Positions 18,015-26,837 of a DNA stretch of 64,000 nt are shown here, piece after piece. Made by a program: the position numbers and the translations under genes. The notes beneath the pieces were generated by a model, which saw nothing but the letters and a program-made list of their open reading frames with translations, did not search any database and had not been told where the DNA came from. The stretch comes from an uncultured Lachnospiraceae bacterium (GTDB lineage: Bacteria; Bacillota; Clostridia; Lachnospirales; Lachnospiraceae): NCBI GenBank assembly GCA_900548905.1, contig URMK01000012.1:61528-125527 (forward strand), read 5' to 3'. The stretch's first letter is position 1; each line of letters opens with the position of its first letter.

Positions 18015-18950
18015 ATGGAAAAAAGAAAATTCGGAAAAACCGGCTGTGAAATTACAGCACTGGGGTTCGGGGGAATGGAGCTGCTGTACCTGGATGAAAA
18101 AAGTGCGGTCCGTCTCCTTAACGAAGTTCTGGATCAGGGTATTACTTACGTGGATACCTCACCGGAATATGCCAAGAGTGAATATTATATCGGTAAGGCA
18201 ATCGCAGGCCGCAGAGAGGAATTCGTGCTGGCTACCAAATGCGGTGACAACATGACGGGAAGAGGTCCGCTTTATTCTTTTGACAGGGAAACCATCATGA
18301 GCAATATTGATGAAAGCCTGCGCCTTCTGAAAACCGACCACGTGGATATCCTTCAGCTTCACGGCGTTATCCCCGCCGATTTCCCGGAGGGGAAATGGGA
18401 AGAAACCATGGAAGTCCTGGATGAAATCCGCCGTTCGGGAAAAGCGCTGCACCTGGGGCTTACCGTATGCAATAAGGGACCTGGTATGTATGGTTTTCCC
18501 GCCGGATATGGATATCACTCCATACTGCCCTTTGCTTCCGATCCGCGGATAGAAGTCATACAGCTTGTTTACGGAGGGCTTACCAGACTGAGCGAAAATG
18601 TAATACAGGAAGCTTATGACCGTTATGGCACAGGAATCGTTGCCAGAGGGATACTGAAGCAATACGACAATTCTTATCCGGCTAAGCTTGCCGCCGCACG
18701 GCTTACCGAGCTGTGTGAAGAGGGGGAAAGTGAGAATGATTTCCTGGTCCGTTATTCCCTCAGCCATCCCGGACTGGCGTGTGTGCTTGCCGGCACAAAG
18801 AATATAGACCATTTAAGGAGGAATGTCCGGATGGCGGAAAAGGGAAAACTTCCGGAAGAGGTGTATCAGGAAGCGAAGAGGCGGCTGACGTTCGCGGGAG
18901 CAATTGCCGGGCCTGCGGAGATGGCATGGCAGGAGAGTATAAAAAAATAA
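18015..18950 (+). CDS. Aldo/keto reductase
   Basis: A 311-residue NADPH-dependent oxidoreductase of the aldo/keto reductase superfamily. It opens with the typical MEKRKFGKTGCEITALGFGG, then YVDTSPEYAKSEYYIG (catalytic Asp/Tyr), LATKCG (Lys) and LQLHGV (His). The ATG at 18015 follows GGGAGG by four bases; the longer open frame begins inside the binding-protein gene and is unlikely. It is last in the GH2-ABC operon and may process the released monosaccharide or an aglycone. The substrate is unknown. Confidence 0.9.
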   Translation: MEKRKFGKTGCEITALGFGGMELLYLDEKSAVRLLNEVLDQGITYVDTSPEYAKSEYYIGKAIAGRREEFVLATKCGDNMTGRGPLYSFDRETIMSNIDESLRLLKTDHVDILQLHGVIPADFPEGKWEETMEVLDEIRRSGKALHLGLTVCNKGPGMYGFPAGYGYHSILPFASDPRIEVIQLVYGGLTRLSENVIQEAYDRYGTGIVARGILKQYDNSYPAKLAAARLTELCEEGESENDFLVRYSLSHPGLACVLAGTKNIDHLRRNVRMAEKGKLPEEVYQEAKRRLTFAGAIAGPAEMAWQESIKK

Positions 18951-18981
18951 ATCCGCTTCCTTATTTTATATTTATATAACA

Positions 18982-18997
18982 TGACGCGCTTATGTCA
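18982..18997. promoter_or_regulatory. TGAC-N8-GTCA operator-like site before the WYL gene
   Basis: TGAC, eight bases and GTCA form an inverted repeat followed by CCTTAT and then GGTATAGT. The same arrangement occurs before the ClbS-like gene at 19950. It lies 38 bases before the WYL regulator start and could be its own binding site. Confidence 0.5.
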
Positions 18998-19034
18998 CCT
19001 TATTGTGGTATAGTCTAAATAAGAGGTGATAAAA

Positions 19035-19952
19035 ATGCAGATAAACAGGCTTTTTGAGATCGTATATATCCTTCTGGATAAAAAGAGCATTACCGCCAAT
19101 GAACTGGCAGAACACTTTGAAGTGTCAAAGAGAACCATTCTTCGGGACATAGAAACGCTCACCATAGCGGGGATACCTATTTATACCACAAAAGGTAAGG
19201 GCGGGGGAATCTCCATATTGGATAATTTTGTCCTAAATAAAACGGCTGTGTCGGAAGAAGACCAGAACCAGATTCTGCTCGCTCTGCAGAGCCTTGCATC
19301 CACGCAGCATATGGAAGTGGACAATATTATCGCCAGGTTGGGGGCTTTGTTCCAAAAAACAGATACCACATGGATTGAGGTGGACTTTTCCCGTTGGGGA
19401 AATACGAAGCCGGACAAGGAAAAATTCGAATTGATAAAGAGGGCTGTTATCAGAAAGCAGCCCCTTTCCTTTTCCTATCCCGCATCCTCCGGAAATCTTA
19501 CAAGCAGGACGGTATATCCGTTAAAGCTTGTATTTAAATCCAGTGCGTGGTATATCCAGGCATATTGTTTATCCAGAAAAGATTACCGAACCTTCAAGAT
19601 AAGCCGGATGCTGAATCTGGAGGTGCTTCCGGAGAACTTTTCCGGCATGGAGTTTATACCGCCGCCCGTTGATTCGGAGTATGTAAAGACGGATTCGCTT
19701 GTCCGGCTGCATTTGCTCTTTGGTGCGCAGGCCGCTTATCGGGTGTATGATGAATTCGACGAGAAGGCGGTACATAAGAATGAGGACGGAACTTTCACCG
19801 TTATAATTGATCTGCCTGACGACGGCTGGTTATATGGTTTTTTGCTGTCTTTCGGAACTACGGTAAAAGTAATGGAGCCTCAGCATGTGAAGGATTATCT
19901 GCTGTCCCTTGCTGAACGTATAAAAAATAATTATACAGATAACAAAAAGTGA
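19035..19952 (+). CDS. YafY-type HTH and WYL-domain transcriptional regulator
   Basis: A 305-residue regulator. The N-terminal HTH_11/DeoR-type domain (about 3-60) reads ITANELAEHFEVSKRTILRDIETL. A WYL domain follows (about 135-215; SAWYIQAYCLSRKDYRTFKISR) with a C-terminal WCX-like region. WYL proteins sense small ligands or nucleic acid and often control neighbouring genes. The ATG at 19035 has AGAGGTGAT just upstream. The next gene, ClbS/DfsB-like, shares its promoter motif, suggesting joint control. Confidence 0.9.
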   Translation: MQINRLFEIVYILLDKKSITANELAEHFEVSKRTILRDIETLTIAGIPIYTTKGKGGGISILDNFVLNKTAVSEEDQNQILLALQSLASTQHMEVDNIIARLGALFQKTDTTWIEVDFSRWGNTKPDKEKFELIKRAVIRKQPLSFSYPASSGNLTSRTVYPLKLVFKSSAWYIQAYCLSRKDYRTFKISRMLNLEVLPENFSGMEFIPPPVDSEYVKTDSLVRLHLLFGAQAAYRVYDEFDEKAVHKNEDGTFTVIIDLPDDGWLYGFLLSFGTTVKVMEPQHVKDYLLSLAERIKNNYTDNKK

Positions 19953-19965
19953 CATACTGTTGTCA
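19950..19965. promoter_or_regulatory. TGAC-N8-GTCA operator-like site before the ClbS-like gene
   Basis: The inverted repeat begins on the TGA stop codon of the WYL gene and is followed by TCTTATGTATGGTATGAT. Spacing and flanks match the site at 18982, so both are probably bound by one regulator. Confidence 0.5.
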
Positions 19966-20020
19966 TCTTATGTATGGTATGATAACGATACAGTAAAGGA
20001 AGCGAATGGAGGATAACAGG

Positions 20021-20563
20021 ATGGGCAGAGCGGCAACAAAACAGGATTTAATCAGTTCGGCAAAGGAACAGTTTGATAAAATGTGGAAATTGGTGGATTC
20101 CATGACTGAGGAGGAACAAAGAACGGCCTTTTGTTTTGAAAAGAGCAATAAAATGAAGGAAGCTCACTGGACGCGTGACAATAATCTGCGTGACATCTTT
20201 ATTCATCTGTATGAGTGGCACCAGCTGCTGCTGAACTGGGTGGAAGCAAACCGGAACGGCCGGATAAAACCATTTTTGCCCGCACCATACAATTGGAAAA
20301 ATTATGGACAGATGAATGCGGCATTCTGGAAAAAACATCAGTCCACTACGTATGAAGAAGCAAAAAAACTGCTTCTGGACAGCCATGGAAAAGTGATGGA
20401 CATGATTGGGGAATATTCAAACGAGGAACTGTTTGAAAAGAAGCACTTCTCCTGGACAGGCACCACCAATATGGGTTCCTACTGTATTTCCGCCACGTCC
20501 AGCCACTACGAATGGGCTGCGAAAAAAATAAAAATGCAGATAAAAGCATTACGGGATGCATAA
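20021..20563 (+). CDS. ClbS/DfsB family four-helix protein
   Basis: A 180-residue protein of the ClbS/DfsB (DUF1706) family. It starts MGRAATKQDLISSAKEQFDK and has RDIFIHLYEWHQLLLNW and a Trp/Tyr-rich C-terminal half (HYEWAAKKIKMQIK), as in that family. ClbS protects E. coli from colibactin by hydrolysing it; most relatives are uncharacterised. GGAGG lies seven bases before the ATG at 20021; an ATG 15 bases upstream overlaps that site and is rejected. It follows the WYL regulator and is probably controlled by it. Confidence 0.85.
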   Translation: MGRAATKQDLISSAKEQFDKMWKLVDSMTEEEQRTAFCFEKSNKMKEAHWTRDNNLRDIFIHLYEWHQLLLNWVEANRNGRIKPFLPAPYNWKNYGQMNAAFWKKHQSTTYEEAKKLLLDSHGKVMDMIGEYSNEELFEKKHFSWTGTTNMGSYCISATSSHYEWAAKKIKMQIKALRDA

Positions 20564-20584
20564 TGATGATATGTCCCGAAACAT

Positions 20585-20628
20585 GCCGTATTTACGTTTG
20601 GCAGCAGAACGTAGATACGGCTGTTTTG
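20585..20628 (+). terminator. Terminator after the ClbS-like gene
   Basis: A 14-bp stem (GCCGTATTTACGTT pairing with AACGTAGATACGGC, one G-U pair) with a nine-base loop, followed by TGTTTTGTG. Confidence 0.7.
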
Positions 20629-20853
20629 TGTAAAAGCTTGAAGAATGATTATAAGAAGGGGATAAATGACAGGGATAGGGAAAAAAGAAATAGGAAATGC
20701 TAATTATCTTTAAATTTTACCAGTTTTTATTAGGTGTATGGGATATAGTAAATAAAAGTAGTGGAGCGTATTGGCAAAAAGTGATGATGAGATGGGAGTA
20801 TTGCGGTCAGGCCGAAACGGTAATATTCTTAAAGGCCAAAAGGAGAGGGAAGT
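20629..20853. other. Gene-free leader before the corrinoid protein
   Basis: No gene, clear promoter or recognisable riboswitch was found in these 225 bases. I looked for a cobalamin riboswitch B12 box and did not see one. A purine-rich ribosome binding site (GGAGAGGG) ends the stretch. Confidence 0.5.
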
Positions 20854-21495
20854 ATGGTAACAGCAGCGGAAATTTCGGAATTTTTGCAGAAGGGGAAAGC
20901 CAAGATAGTAAAGGACCTGGTGATACAGGCGCTGGAAGAGGGGATGGATGCAAAGGAAATCCTGAATGACGGCCTGGTTGACGGTATGATGCTGGTGGGG
21001 ACGAAATTTAAGAATGACGAGATATTTGTTCCGGAGGTTCTTGTGGCGGCGAGAGCTATGAATGCGGGACTTACTATAATAGAGCCAATGCTGGTGGAAA
21101 TGGGTAAAGAGCCGGTGGGAAAGGCGGTCGTGGGTACGGTAAAAGGAGATCTGCACGATATAGGTAAGAATCTGGTGGCCATGATGCTGAAGGGAGCCGG
21201 GTTTGAGGTGATCGATGTGGGCGTGGATGCAGATGCGGATGCCTTTATTTCAAAAGCGGAGGAAACGGATGCGGATGTGATCTGTATGTCGGCGCTGCTT
21301 ACCACGACGATGACCGCTATGGAGGAATGTATCGAAAAGCTGAAAGAGCGGGGGCTGCGGAATAAGTATATTGTTATGGTGGGGGGAGCGCCGGTGAACA
21401 AAAGCTTTGCCAGCCAGATTGGCGCGGATTATTATACACCGGACGCCGCCACGGCAGCGGAGGTGGCAAAAGCGGCGGTGGAAGAGAAAACCTGA
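20854..21495 (+). CDS. Corrinoid (cobalamin-binding) methyltransferase protein
   Basis: A 213-residue carrier of the MtaC/MtbC/MttC type that holds a corrinoid cofactor and shuttles a methyl group between two methyltransferases. The N-terminal helical cap spans about 1-87 and the Rossmann-like B12 domain about 88-213. The cofactor motif is GDLHDIGKN, with the cobalt-ligand His101, then SALL (Ser146) and VGGAPV (Gly177-178). It is a single gene ended by its own terminator. No methyltransferase or reactivase lies nearby, so the methyl donor is unknown. Confidence 0.92.
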   Translation: MVTAAEISEFLQKGKAKIVKDLVIQALEEGMDAKEILNDGLVDGMMLVGTKFKNDEIFVPEVLVAARAMNAGLTIIEPMLVEMGKEPVGKAVVGTVKGDLHDIGKNLVAMMLKGAGFEVIDVGVDADADAFISKAEETDADVICMSALLTTTMTAMEECIEKLKERGLRNKYIVMVGGAPVNKSFASQIGADYYTPDAATAAEVAKAAVEEKT

Positions 21496-21544
21496 TAAAT
21501 GAGACGGGATACAAGAAGAGAAAAACAGGGATGTGATATGGCAG

Positions 21545-21576
21545 ACAGGCGGTCAAAAACGGGCCGCCTGTTTTTT
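21545..21576 (+). terminator. Terminator after the corrinoid protein gene
   Basis: ACAGGCGG and CCGCCTGT form a perfect 8-bp stem with an 11-base loop, followed by TTTTT. The cardiolipin synthase gene converges from the other side. Confidence 0.85.
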
Positions 21577-21670
21577 GTACCCCTGGCGGGCGTATCCACA
21601 TGTGTGTTTTTCTGTGCGCCCGGCCGGACGTATGCACATAAGAATGGTTTCCGGAGCGTGGTTTTGCTGT

Positions 21671-23203
21671 TTACAGAAGGGGGGCGAATAATCGCAGGAT
21701 ACATTGGAAGCTGCGGATGAAAACGGAGCGTTTCCTGCAGTAGTCCAGGCCGATTTCCCGGCATACAGGGAAGGTATCGGTAAAATCCTTTTTGATGTCC
21801 TGAATGGCATCGCAGTCATAGAGATATACGCCGCACTCAAAATGCAGGTAAAGGGATCGGTAATCCATGTTGATGGTACCCACTACAGCGACCTGATCGT
21901 CGCAGAGATAGCCTTTGGCATGGATAAACCCCGGGGTATATTCATATATGCGGACGCCGGAACGGATCAGGGCGGCATAATAGGATTGGGTGAGCAGAAA
22001 AACGAGCTTTTTGTCCGGGATGCCGGGGGTGATAATGCGTACATCAATGCCTCTTTCCGCAGCCATGCACAATTCCTTCTGCATTTCGTTGTCGATAATG
22101 AGGTAGGGAGTGGTAATATAGACGTATTGGGAGGCATTTTTAAGAATATTCATATACACGTTTTCGCCAAGGGTTACATTGTCCAGGGGTGTGTCCGAAT
22201 AAGGCTGGATATAGCCCCTTTGAGGGCTTTGGAAGGCGGTATTCCCGGTCAGGTACTTTTCACAGGAGATATCGGTATCCCGGATGAAATTCCACATTTC
22301 CAGAAACATGATGGTATGGCTTTTTACAGCATCCCCTTCCAGGCGGATGCCGGTATCCTTCCAGTGTCCGTACGGATGGGTGATATTAAAATATTCGTCC
22401 GCCAGATTAAAGCCTCCGGAGAAGCTGATACGATTATCGATAACGGTTATCTTGCGGTGATCCCTGTGGTTCATGAAAATGTAAAGGAAAGGGACGAGAG
22501 GGTTGAAAATACGGCACTGGATTCCCTGCTGGTTCAAACGGCGCATGAATTCCGGTTTTACATAACCGATGCTTCCAAAATCATCATATATAAAACGTAC
22601 CTCCACTCCTTCCGAAACTTTTCGCAGAAGAACTTCTTCGATCCGGCGGAAGGCTTCTGAATCCTCCACCGCGAAATATTCCATGAAAATAAATTCCCTT
22701 GCGTTTTCCATATCTTTCAGGAGGGCCTCCAGGGCGGGTTCCGCCTGGGGGTAGTAGATGGTCTGCGTATTGCGGTACACGGGATAGCCGCTGGAGCGGC
22801 GGATATAGGCTTCCTGGTTATGGATGTATATGTTTTCTTTCCGGAGACTCTGTAAAATGTGCTCTTCCTGTTTCAGTTCGGGACTGTATTTGCCTGCCAC
22901 CTTTTCATAATAGACTTTCGTCCTTTTGGTAATGCCTGTCCGGCCGAACATCAGATACAGGATAATACCGAACAGGGGGAGGGCGAGGATTACGATGGTC
23001 CATACAAGCCTGGCAGCGGAAAATTCACTTTTGGCGTTGATCCGCAGAACAACGATAAGACCGATAATTTCAATGACGGATGCAAACCATACGTAGTACT
23101 GATTCAGCTTCCAGACGAGCGCAATGAGCCAGGCAAGCTGGATGAGCAGACAGAGGACGGTAAACAAAACACGTCCGAATATGACCTTAAGAATATTCCT
23201 CAT
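21671..23203 (-). CDS. cls: Cardiolipin synthase (phospholipase D type)
   Basis: A 510-residue membrane enzyme that joins phosphatidylglycerol molecules to make cardiolipin. Two or three N-terminal membrane helices (about 7-60) precede two HKD motifs: HRKITVID with the following FSGGFN, and HAKGYLCDDQVAVVGTINMD. Both keep His, Lys and Asp. The length matches Firmicute ClsA-type enzymes. GGGGGAAAT lies before the ATG. The gene stands alone, convergent with the corrinoid gene and divergent from the hybrid kinase. Confidence 0.92.
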   Translation of the reverse strand: MRNILKVIFGRVLFTVLCLLIQLAWLIALVWKLNQYYVWFASVIEIIGLIVVLRINAKSEFSAARLVWTIVILALPLFGIILYLMFGRTGITKRTKVYYEKVAGKYSPELKQEEHILQSLRKENIYIHNQEAYIRRSSGYPVYRNTQTIYYPQAEPALEALLKDMENAREFIFMEYFAVEDSEAFRRIEEVLLRKVSEGVEVRFIYDDFGSIGYVKPEFMRRLNQQGIQCRIFNPLVPFLYIFMNHRDHRKITVIDNRISFSGGFNLADEYFNITHPYGHWKDTGIRLEGDAVKSHTIMFLEMWNFIRDTDISCEKYLTGNTAFQSPQRGYIQPYSDTPLDNVTLGENVYMNILKNASQYVYITTPYLIIDNEMQKELCMAAERGIDVRIITPGIPDKKLVFLLTQSYYAALIRSGVRIYEYTPGFIHAKGYLCDDQVAVVGTINMDYRSLYLHFECGVYLYDCDAIQDIKKDFTDTFPVCREIGLDYCRKRSVFIRSFQCILRLFAPLL

Positions 23204-23413
23204 AGTATTTCCCCCGGTTTTATCTTTTTAAAGAAAGACATTTGTATATAGAATTATTTTATTATACCCGCTTGTGCGGAAAATGTCTATTTATCCCGTA
23301 AAGGAAGCGGAGAAACAGGCCCCAAAATACTTGTTTTTTTATCGGGAGGCCCAAAAACCGGATGACGAAAGGGCGGGATTTTGTTATACTGGAAACAGTG
23401 AATAAACGGAGGT

Positions 23414-26400
23414 ATGAAAGGCGGCATGGGAATGGATGAAGAGCTTAAGGAGATAGAAGCTTTTGCGGACGGAATTCTGCGGAGTTATTTTTGTGAATCG
23501 GATGTGGAATTCCTGATTTCCACCTTTGCTGAGGATATTGTCTGGCTGGGTGCCGGGGAAAAGCAGAAGGCGGAGGGAAAGGCGGCTGTAGCGGCCTGTT
23601 TCCGGGAAGGGAAAGGAGATCTCGCCCCCTGTGACATGACGGAGGAAAGATATGAAACCCGCAGGCTGGGGGAAAAATTCTTTCTGTGTGAGGGGGACAG
23701 CTGGATCCAGCCGAAGAAGGATACGGGGTTGTATTTCAGGACGCATCAGCGGATTACCTTTATTTTTGAACGGACAGATGAAGGGCTGCGGACGAAGCAT
23801 ATACATAATTCGGTGGATTATTCGGATATTCAGGAGGATGAATTGTTCCCTGCCCAGGCGGGCAAAGAGGCATTTGAGAGGCTGAGCCGGATACTCGAGC
23901 AGAGGGATCGGCAGATTGAACTGATGCTTTCCCAGCTTCCGGGAGGGATGCTGATATGTGGGGCGGAGTATAATTTCACCGCAAAATGGATAAGTGAATC
24001 TCTTTGTTATCTTTTGGGATATGAAGGGCCGGAGGAATTTGAGCGGCTCACCGGTAATTCCGGGCATGGTTATATTCTTGAAGAGGATTATGATACTGTC
24101 TGGGAAAACATAAGCCAAAAGCTGGAGCAGGGGGATTCCTACAGTCTGGAGTACCGGGTAATACGAAAGGACGGCAGTATTTTCTGGGTATCGGATATCG
24201 GAAAAAAGGTGTTGGATCTGGACGGGCAGGAGGCTATTTACTGTTTTATTTCGGATATTACCGAACGCAAGCAAAGGCAGATGGAAATGGATGCAGTGAA
24301 CCGGGAGGTAGGGAGGCAGGCCAGGTTCCTGACACAGCTCTATAATTCCATGCCCTGCGGCATCATCCAGTTTACCACAGATCCGTCCCATGTTATGGTA
24401 AGCTTGAACCGGATGGTATGGGAGTTCTACGGATATAGTTCCGAGGAGGATTTCCGCAGCCATATAAGTTCGCCCTTGGAGCTTGTTCTTGCGGAGGACC
24501 GGAACCGGGTGGAGCGGATGATCGCGCAGCTCCATCCCATGTCGGGTACGGTTAATTATACCAGGGAGAGCAGGCGGACGGACGGTACGTCCGTCTGGAT
24601 TAACGTGATTATGGAGAGGCTGGTGAATGCGGATGGAATGGACATTATCCAGGCCATATTCACGGATATCACGGAAACCAAAAAGCTTCAGCTTCTTCAG
24701 GAGCGGCAGCGGCTGATTGAAAACCAGTCCCTCCGGGCGGCCACCTGTACGGCCTATCCTATGATAATGAGTATTAACCTGACCCGGAATACCTACGATT
24801 GCTTTATTGAAGAGCAGGAGTGCTTTCTCCATAGCCGAAAAGGCGCTTTTAATGAACTGGCGGAGGAGTTCCTTTCTGCTATCTATCCTTCCTACCAGGA
24901 AGATTTTGCAGCTTTTTATGACCGGGATTCCATTATCGGGCGCTTCCGGAACGGGGAGCGGGAACTGTATATGGAGGTACAGGGAAAAGGCAAGGACAGG
25001 GAGTATCACTGGATTTCCATTCAGATTATTTATGTGGATAATCCGGTGGGAGAGGATATTCTTGCTATCGAGCTGGTTAAAGTGCTGGATGCCCAGAGAG
25101 CGGAGAAGGCGCGTCAGGAGCAGCTTCTGAGGGATGCGCTGGCGGCGGCAAGGGCGGCCAATGAAGCGAAATCGGATTTCCTGTCCCGCATGAGCCATGA
25201 TATCCGTACTCCGATGAACGCCATTATCGGCATGTCCACAATCGGCCAGCTGAAAAAAGAGGATCCTTCCCGAATTCAGGACTGTTTCCACAAAATTGAT
25301 GCATCATCCCGTTATTTGCTTTCTCTTATCAATGATATTCTGGATATGTCCAAAATCGAAACGGGGAAAATGACCATTTCCCGGAAGAAGTTTGATTTTG
25401 TGGAATTTATAGAGGAGATTGTCTCCATTATTTATCCCCAGGCAGTCAATCAGGGGCTGCATTTTGAACTGCATTATAAGGAACCGATAGAGCATTATTA
25501 TATCGGGGACGAGCTGCGGCTTAAGCAGATCATTATGAACCTTCTTTCCAATGCGGTAAAGTTTACGCCTGCCGGGGGACGTGTGGAGGTACAGATACGG
25601 GAAGAAAAAAGGACGAACGGCTTTGCATACCTGCGTCTGGAGGTGTCGGATACGGGTATCGGTATGTCGGAGGCATTCAAAAGCCGTCTGTTCCAGCCAT
25701 TTGAGCAGGAATCCTCGGAAATGGCCCGCAATAATGTGGGAAGCGGGCTGGGGCTTTCCATTGTGTATAATCTGGTGCAGCTTATGGGAGGAAGGATCGA
25801 AGTCCGGAGCAGGAAGGAGGAAGGGAGTATTTTCACCATCCTCCTGCCTCTGGGGGTAATTGACGACGATGAGGAAGCGGAGCAGAGAAGAAAGTCCAAA
25901 GAGCTGCTGAAGGGCCTGAAGGTCCTGATAGTGGATGATGACGAGCTGGTTGGGGAGCAGGTTTCCGAAATCCTGGGAGAAATCGGGGGGTGTTCCCTTT
26001 GGGTGGATTCCGGCAGAAAAGCGGTGCGGGAAATAAAAAAGGCGATGGATGGCGGGCTGCCGTATGATATCGCCATGATCGACTGGATTATGCCGGATAT
26101 GGACGGTGTGGAAACCACCCGGCAGATCCGTAAAATCACCGGCCCGGATACCACCATCATAATCATTTCAGCTTATGACTGGAGCTGTATTGAAGAAGAG
26201 GCGTGCCGCGCGGGCGCCAATTACTTCATATCCAAGCCTTTGTTTAAGACCACGATTTATAATACCTTTTCCCATCTGGAAGACTTTTCCGGGAGCTGCC
26301 ATGATAAGCTGAAGCAGGAGGTGCCGGTGAACTTCCACGGAAAGCGTGTGTTACTGGTGGAGGACAATCAGCTGAATCTGGAAATTGCCAAATCCCTGCT

Positions 26401-26710
26401 GGAAATGTATGGGCTGACGGTGGACCCGGCGGAAAATGGCCGGGAGGCCGTGGATCGGTACCGAGCGATGCCGGAAGGCTATTATTTTGCGGTGCTGATG
26501 GATATCCGTATGCCTGTAATGAATGGCCTGGAAGCTACAAGGGCTATCCGGGCGTCGGAAAAAAAGGATGCGCGGACAATACCTGTAATGGCTATGACAG
26601 CGAATGCCTTTGATGAAGATCGTATTCTGGCAAAGGAGGCGGGTATGACGGGATATTTGGTGAAGCCGCTGGATATGGGGCTTCTTGTGGAGGAATTGAG
26701 AAAGCTGTAA
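23414..26710 (+). CDS. Hybrid sensor histidine kinase with SnoaL-like, PAS and two receiver domains
   Basis: A 1098-residue cytoplasmic kinase with no membrane helix. Residues about 1-145 resemble a SnoaL/NTF2 fold (FISTFAEDIVWLGAGEKQKA-like pattern). Then come PAS domains (about 165-290 and 305-430, possibly a third to 570), HisKA with SHDIRTPMNAIIGM (His595) and HATPase_c (NLLSNAVKF, DTGIGM, GSGLGLSI). Receiver 1 has Asp890 (MIDWIMPDMDG) and receiver 2 has Asp1030 (LMDIRMPVMNG). No Hpt domain is present. Starts at 23414, 23426 and 23432 are possible; GGAGGT touches the first, so one of the latter two is likelier. The target is unknown. Confidence 0.92.
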   Translation: MKGGMGMDEELKEIEAFADGILRSYFCESDVEFLISTFAEDIVWLGAGEKQKAEGKAAVAACFREGKGDLAPCDMTEERYETRRLGEKFFLCEGDSWIQPKKDTGLYFRTHQRITFIFERTDEGLRTKHIHNSVDYSDIQEDELFPAQAGKEAFERLSRILEQRDRQIELMLSQLPGGMLICGAEYNFTAKWISESLCYLLGYEGPEEFERLTGNSGHGYILEEDYDTVWENISQKLEQGDSYSLEYRVIRKDGSIFWVSDIGKKVLDLDGQEAIYCFISDITERKQRQMEMDAVNREVGRQARFLTQLYNSMPCGIIQFTTDPSHVMVSLNRMVWEFYGYSSEEDFRSHISSPLELVLAEDRNRVERMIAQLHPMSGTVNYTRESRRTDGTSVWINVIMERLVNADGMDIIQAIFTDITETKKLQLLQERQRLIENQSLRAATCTAYPMIMSINLTRNTYDCFIEEQECFLHSRKGAFNELAEEFLSAIYPSYQEDFAAFYDRDSIIGRFRNGERELYMEVQGKGKDREYHWISIQIIYVDNPVGEDILAIELVKVLDAQRAEKARQEQLLRDALAAARAANEAKSDFLSRMSHDIRTPMNAIIGMSTIGQLKKEDPSRIQDCFHKIDASSRYLLSLINDILDMSKIETGKMTISRKKFDFVEFIEEIVSIIYPQAVNQGLHFELHYKEPIEHYYIGDELRLKQIIMNLLSNAVKFTPAGGRVEVQIREEKRTNGFAYLRLEVSDTGIGMSEAFKSRLFQPFEQESSEMARNNVGSGLGLSIVYNLVQLMGGRIEVRSRKEEGSIFTILLPLGVIDDDEEAEQRRKSKELLKGLKVLIVDDDELVGEQVSEILGEIGGCSLWVDSGRKAVREIKKAMDGGLPYDIAMIDWIMPDMDGVETTRQIRKITGPDTTIIIISAYDWSCIEEEACRAGANYFISKPLFKTTIYNTFSHLEDFSGSCHDKLKQEVPVNFHGKRVLLVEDNQLNLEIAKSLLEMYGLTVDPAENGREAVDRYRAMPEGYYFAVLMDIRMPVMNGLEATRAIRASEKKDARTIPVMAMTANAFDEDRILAKEAGMTGYLVKPLDMGLLVEELRKL

Positions 26711-26747
26711 GGGCAGCGGGTCCCGGGAGGGGCGGAAGGTAAAAAGC

Positions 26748-26787
26748 GGCAGCGCGCCAAACAAAGGGGGTTTGGCGCGCTGCCTTT
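26748..26787. terminator. Bidirectional terminator between the hybrid kinase and uxaC
   Basis: A perfect 15-bp stem (GGCAGCGCGCCAAAC at 26748, GTTTGGCGCGCTGCC at 26770) with a seven-base loop. It has T-runs on both strands and serves the two convergent genes. Confidence 0.9.
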
Positions 26788-26837
26788 AAAAAATCATTTT
26801 GTTACGATGGGATGAATTAGGGCGCGGATAAAAAATC

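Noticed and set aside
23384..25291. 635-codon open frame antisense to the hybrid kinase
   Set aside because: It mirrors the GC-rich third positions of the kinase gene, has no ribosome binding site and no recognisable domain.
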